DNA from: Pseudomonadota bacterium | GTDB taxonomy: Bacteria; Pseudomonadota; Gammaproteobacteria; Steroidobacterales; Steroidobacteraceae | Reading direction: 5' to 3' | Length of the DNA: 16,823 bases | NCBI GenBank assembly: GCA_023433515.1 | Contig: JAEZCN010000109.1 | Span: 1 to 16,823 of the forward strand | Shown here: piece by piece, positions 14,658-16,823 of the stretch | Position numbering within the stretch: the stretch's first letter is position 1 | Layout: every line of letters begins with the position of its first letter | Position numbers and translations under genes: made by a program | Notes under the pieces: model-generated | What the model was told of the DNA's origin: nothing | Database searches by the model: none | The model's input: only the letters and a program-made list of their open reading frames with translations

Positions 14658-15136
14658 ACACGCAGAACGGAACGCGGCGCGGACCGCTGTTCTACGTGGG
14701 CTCCGCCGGCCTGCTCGGCATGATGGTGGTCGAAGCCACGGCCGTGATCGGGCGTCACATCGGCGTCCCCGTCATGGGCGCCATCGAACTCGTACAGGCG
14801 GCGATCGTGCCCGCGGCCTGCGCCGCGATGCTGATCGCGACGCAGCGCGGGGCGCATGCCGCCGTGCACATGCTCACCGAGCGCCTCCCGGCGGGGGCGC
14901 GCGGGAAGATAGCCCGCGCGGCCTCCATGCTCTCGGCACTGTTCTTCGCGGCCATGTGCGCGGGTGGCACCTGGCTCGCGATCGAGTACTGGGACACCTT
15001 CGAGAAATCCGAGGTGCTGAGCCTGCCCTTCCGCCCGCTGCGCATCATGGTCGCGCTCACCGGGGCCGCGCTCACGGTCACGTTCCTGCGCCTCGCCTTC
15101 CAGTCGAAACAAATTCCGTCGGAGAACGCGAAGTGA
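14645..15136 (+). CDS. dctQ: TRAP transporter small permease (DctQ family)
   Basis: A 163-residue membrane protein with four predicted helices (about 16-35, 43-62, 90-112 and 128-150), the standard topology of DctQ subunits. ATG 14645 follows GGGAAGG (14632-14638) at six bases and overlaps the capA-like stop. DctQ joins with the large permease and a periplasmic binding protein to import organic acids using a sodium or proton gradient. No binding-protein gene (dctP) is present in this window; it may lie to the right. The stop overlaps the dctM start as GTGA (15133-15136). Sequence similarity within this family is low, so the call rests on topology and on the adjacent dctM. Confidence 0.85.
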   Translation: MDTVNTQNGTRRGPLFYVGSAGLLGMMVVEATAVIGRHIGVPVMGAIELVQAAIVPAACAAMLIATQRGAHAAVHMLTERLPAGARGKIARAASMLSALFFAAMCAGGTWLAIEYWDTFEKSEVLSLPFRPLRIMVALTGAALTVTFLRLAFQSKQIPSENAK

Positions 15137-16422
15137 GCGGCGCAATCGGCGTCGGCGCGCTGCTGGCACTGCTCGCACTCGGGGTTCCGATCGGCGTCGC
15201 GATGGGCGTCGTGGGTCTCGTCGGCCTGGTCATACTGGTCGGGCCCGAGCCCGCGCTGATCAAGAGCAGCGTCGTCTTCTTCGAAACGGTGACCCGCGTG
15301 GAGCTCGGCGTGTTGCCGCTGTTCCTGCTCATGGCCAACTTCTGCTTCGCCGCGGGCGCGAGCCGCGACTTCTTCAGCGCGGCGGCCAGCATGGTCGGGC
15401 ACCGGCGCGGCGGCATGGCGCTCGCGACGATCGCCGGATGCGCCGGGTTCGGCGCCGTGAGCGGCTCGAGCCTCGCGACCGCCGCGACGATGGGACAGAT
15501 CGGCCTGCCCGAGATGCGCCGGCGCGGATACTCGTCCGCCTTCGCGGCGGGCTCGGTGGCCGCGGGCGGCACACTCGGATCACTCACGCCACCCTCTGGC
15601 GCGCTCATCGTGTTCGGCATCATCGCCGAGCAATCCATCGGCACGTTGTTCACGGCGGCGATCATTCCGGTGATCACGCAGGCCCTGCTCTACATGACGG
15701 TGATCGTGCTGCTGTGCCGGATCCGCCCCGCCATCGCGCCGCCCTCGGAGCGAGTCTCGTGGCGCGACCGCGGCGCGGCCATCCTGCGCGTGCTCGACCT
15801 CGTGACGATGGTGGCGATCGTGCTCATCGGCATCGCGGTGGGCTGGTTCACACCCACCGAGGCGGCGTCGATCGGCGCTTCGCTGTCGCTGATCCTGTGC
15901 GCGGTGCGCAAACGGCTGACCTGGAGCACGTTCTGCGAGGCGCTCGCGCTCACGCTCCGGACCAGCGGCATGTTGTACGTGGTCATCATCGGCGCGCTGA
16001 TTTTCGCGGCCTTCATGAGTTTCACGGGCCTCGCCGAGCAGATTGCCGCTCTCGTGTATGGCATGAACAGCGGGCCCACGATGACCGTGATCGCGATCGC
16101 GATCCTGTTGCTGCTGCTGGGCTCGGTGCTCGACGGTCTCGCGCTCATGCTGCTGACCGCGCCGATCCTGCTGCCGATCACGACCGCGCTCGGCATCTCG
16201 CCGATCTGGTTCGGCATCTTCTTCGTGCGCACGATGGAGATCGGCTTCGTGCATCCGCCGATCGGCATCAACCTGTACGTCATGCACAGCATCGCACCCG
16301 ACATCTCGATCGGCCGCGTTTTCAAAGGCGTGCTGCCTTTTCTCGCGGCCGACTTCGTGCACCTCGCGATGCTGATCGCGATTCCCGCCATGGCTCTCGC
16401 GTTGCCCATGTGGCTGAAGTGA
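15133..16422 (+). CDS. dctM: TRAP transporter large permease (DctM family)
   Basis: A 429-residue polytopic membrane protein with roughly a dozen predicted helices, the normal length for DctM. GTG 15133 follows GGAGAA (15121-15126) at six bases and overlaps dctQ by four. Diagnostic segments are GVPIGVAMGVVGLVGL near the N-terminus, GVLPLFLLMANFCFAAG, GFGAVSGSSLATAATMGQIGLPEMRRRGY, GTLGSLTPPSGALIVFGIIAEQSIGTLF, GWFTPTEAASIG and EIGFVHPPIGINLYVMHSIAPDISIGRVFKGVLPFLAAD. It forms the ion-coupled translocation channel. The substrate cannot be read from the sequence. The stop overlaps the next start as GTGA (16419-16422). Confidence 0.94.
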   Translation: MSGAIGVGALLALLALGVPIGVAMGVVGLVGLVILVGPEPALIKSSVVFFETVTRVELGVLPLFLLMANFCFAAGASRDFFSAAASMVGHRRGGMALATIAGCAGFGAVSGSSLATAATMGQIGLPEMRRRGYSSAFAAGSVAAGGTLGSLTPPSGALIVFGIIAEQSIGTLFTAAIIPVITQALLYMTVIVLLCRIRPAIAPPSERVSWRDRGAAILRVLDLVTMVAIVLIGIAVGWFTPTEAASIGASLSLILCAVRKRLTWSTFCEALALTLRTSGMLYVVIIGALIFAAFMSFTGLAEQIAALVYGMNSGPTMTVIAIAILLLLLGSVLDGLALMLLTAPILLPITTALGISPIWFGIFFVRTMEIGFVHPPIGINLYVMHSIAPDISIGRVFKGVLPFLAADFVHLAMLIAIPAMALALPMWLK

Positions 16423-16823
16423 AACCGGTGAACACCGTCGATGGATTAGCGAACTTGTTGGCCGGCCTGCGGAAAGACCCGCAGAGCGTGGCGCGCGCCG
16501 CGGCCGCGAACGGCCAGCGTGTCGTCGGCTACGTCGGCGGCGACATACCGGTCGCGCTCATCCTCGCGGCGAATGCGCTGCCGGTGCGGCTGCGCGCGAT
16601 CGGCGACGCGGCGACGCCCGGCGCGGACCGGTTCGTGGAGTCGTCGTTCGCGCCCGCGTTGCGCTCGATCGCCGAGCAGTGGCTGACGAATTCGCTCGAC
16701 CATCTCGACGCGGTGATCTTCTCGCGCGGCGACGACAGCAGCCAGCGCCTCTACTACTACGTGTGCGAACTGCAGCGCCGCGGCGTGTGCGCCGGGCCGC
16801 GTCCCCTGCTCTTCGACATCGCG
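16419..16823 (+). CDS. HgdB-type 2-hydroxyacyl-CoA dehydratase homologue (3' truncated by window end)
   Basis: The first 135 residues of a protein that runs out of the window. It starts at GTG 16419, coupled to dctM by GTGA. The segment GQRVVGYVGGDIPVALILAANALPVRLRAIG (32-62) matches the N-terminal fold of the BcrC/BadD/HgdB family, which begins VVGxxxxxVPxELIxAAGAxPVRL. The following FVESSFAPALRS and LDHLDAVIFSRGDDSSQRLYYYVCEL align with the CPFVKSSF and TTCDGMKK regions that supply Fe-S cluster cysteines. At both positions the cysteine is missing here. The protein may be a non-redox paralogue or a subunit that lost its cluster. In this operon it would act on the imported and activated acid (inference). 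Confidence 0.7.
   Translation, partial: MKPVNTVDGLANLLAGLRKDPQSVARAAAANGQRVVGYVGGDIPVALILAANALPVRLRAIGDAATPGADRFVESSFAPALRSIAEQWLTNSLDHLDAVIFSRGDDSSQRLYYYVCELQRRGVCAGPRPLLFDIA

Overview
The window is about 16.8 kb of uniformly GC-rich, densely coding DNA from a Gram-negative bacterium. A TonB-dependent receptor, an outer-membrane lipocalin lipoprotein and Sec-type signal peptides all require an outer membrane. The gene content and the style of the receptor suggest a gammaproteobacterium (Steroidobacter/Nevskia/Xanthomonadales-like). That placement is inference; no rRNA or other marker gene is present. No tRNA, CRISPR array, insertion sequence or phage gene was found.

Layout. (1) 2-987: the 3' end of a ricin-type lectin-domain protein, directly followed by a small secreted beta-sandwich protein; this is probably the tail of a polysaccharide-related locus. 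(2) 1007-2999: an OmpR-type response regulator overlapping its sensor histidine kinase. The regulator has no ATG/GTG/TTG start compatible with a complete receiver domain; a CTG seven bases downstream of a perfect TATAAT box is the only option. (3) 3095-9948: an eight-gene operon in which nearly every junction overlaps. It encodes a coclaurine N-methyltransferase/CFA-like methyltransferase, DUF2878, a DUF6134-like exported protein, a Blc-type lipocalin, a FAD oxidoreductase (COG2907), DUF1365 (COG3496), a CFA-synthase-like methyltransferase (COG2230) and a DUF1295 reductase-like membrane protein (COG3752). This looks like a membrane fatty-acid modification and lipid-handling system. The CFA-like enzyme has lost two of the bicarbonate ligands of true cyclopropane synthases, so it more likely makes a methylated acyl chain than a cyclopropane. 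In front of the operon are four 11-bp direct repeats, (T/C)T(T/C)CAC plus five bases, the spacing typical of OmpR/PhoB-family operators. The adjacent two-component system is therefore the probable regulator. (4) 9953-10005: a 15-bp perfect inverted repeat between the convergent DUF1295 and receptor genes.

(5) 10008-16823: a second functional unit. A large TonB-dependent receptor (minus strand) is divergent from a MarR regulator. Downstream of marR on the plus strand runs a tightly coupled operon: CapA-like metallophosphatase, TRAP small permease, TRAP large permease and a truncated HgdB-type 2-hydroxyacyl-CoA dehydratase homologue lacking the expected Fe-S cysteines. A shared motif of 33-38 bp lies in the receptor/marR intergenic region and, in opposite orientation, just upstream of the capA-like gene. 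It ties the receptor and the TRAP operon into one probable regulon. The unit reads as an uptake and catabolic system for an unknown, probably carboxylated, substrate.

The most novel-looking items are the 11-bp repeat array with its linked methyl-lipid operon, and the receptor-MarR-CapA-TRAP-HgdB unit with its repeated operator-like motif.
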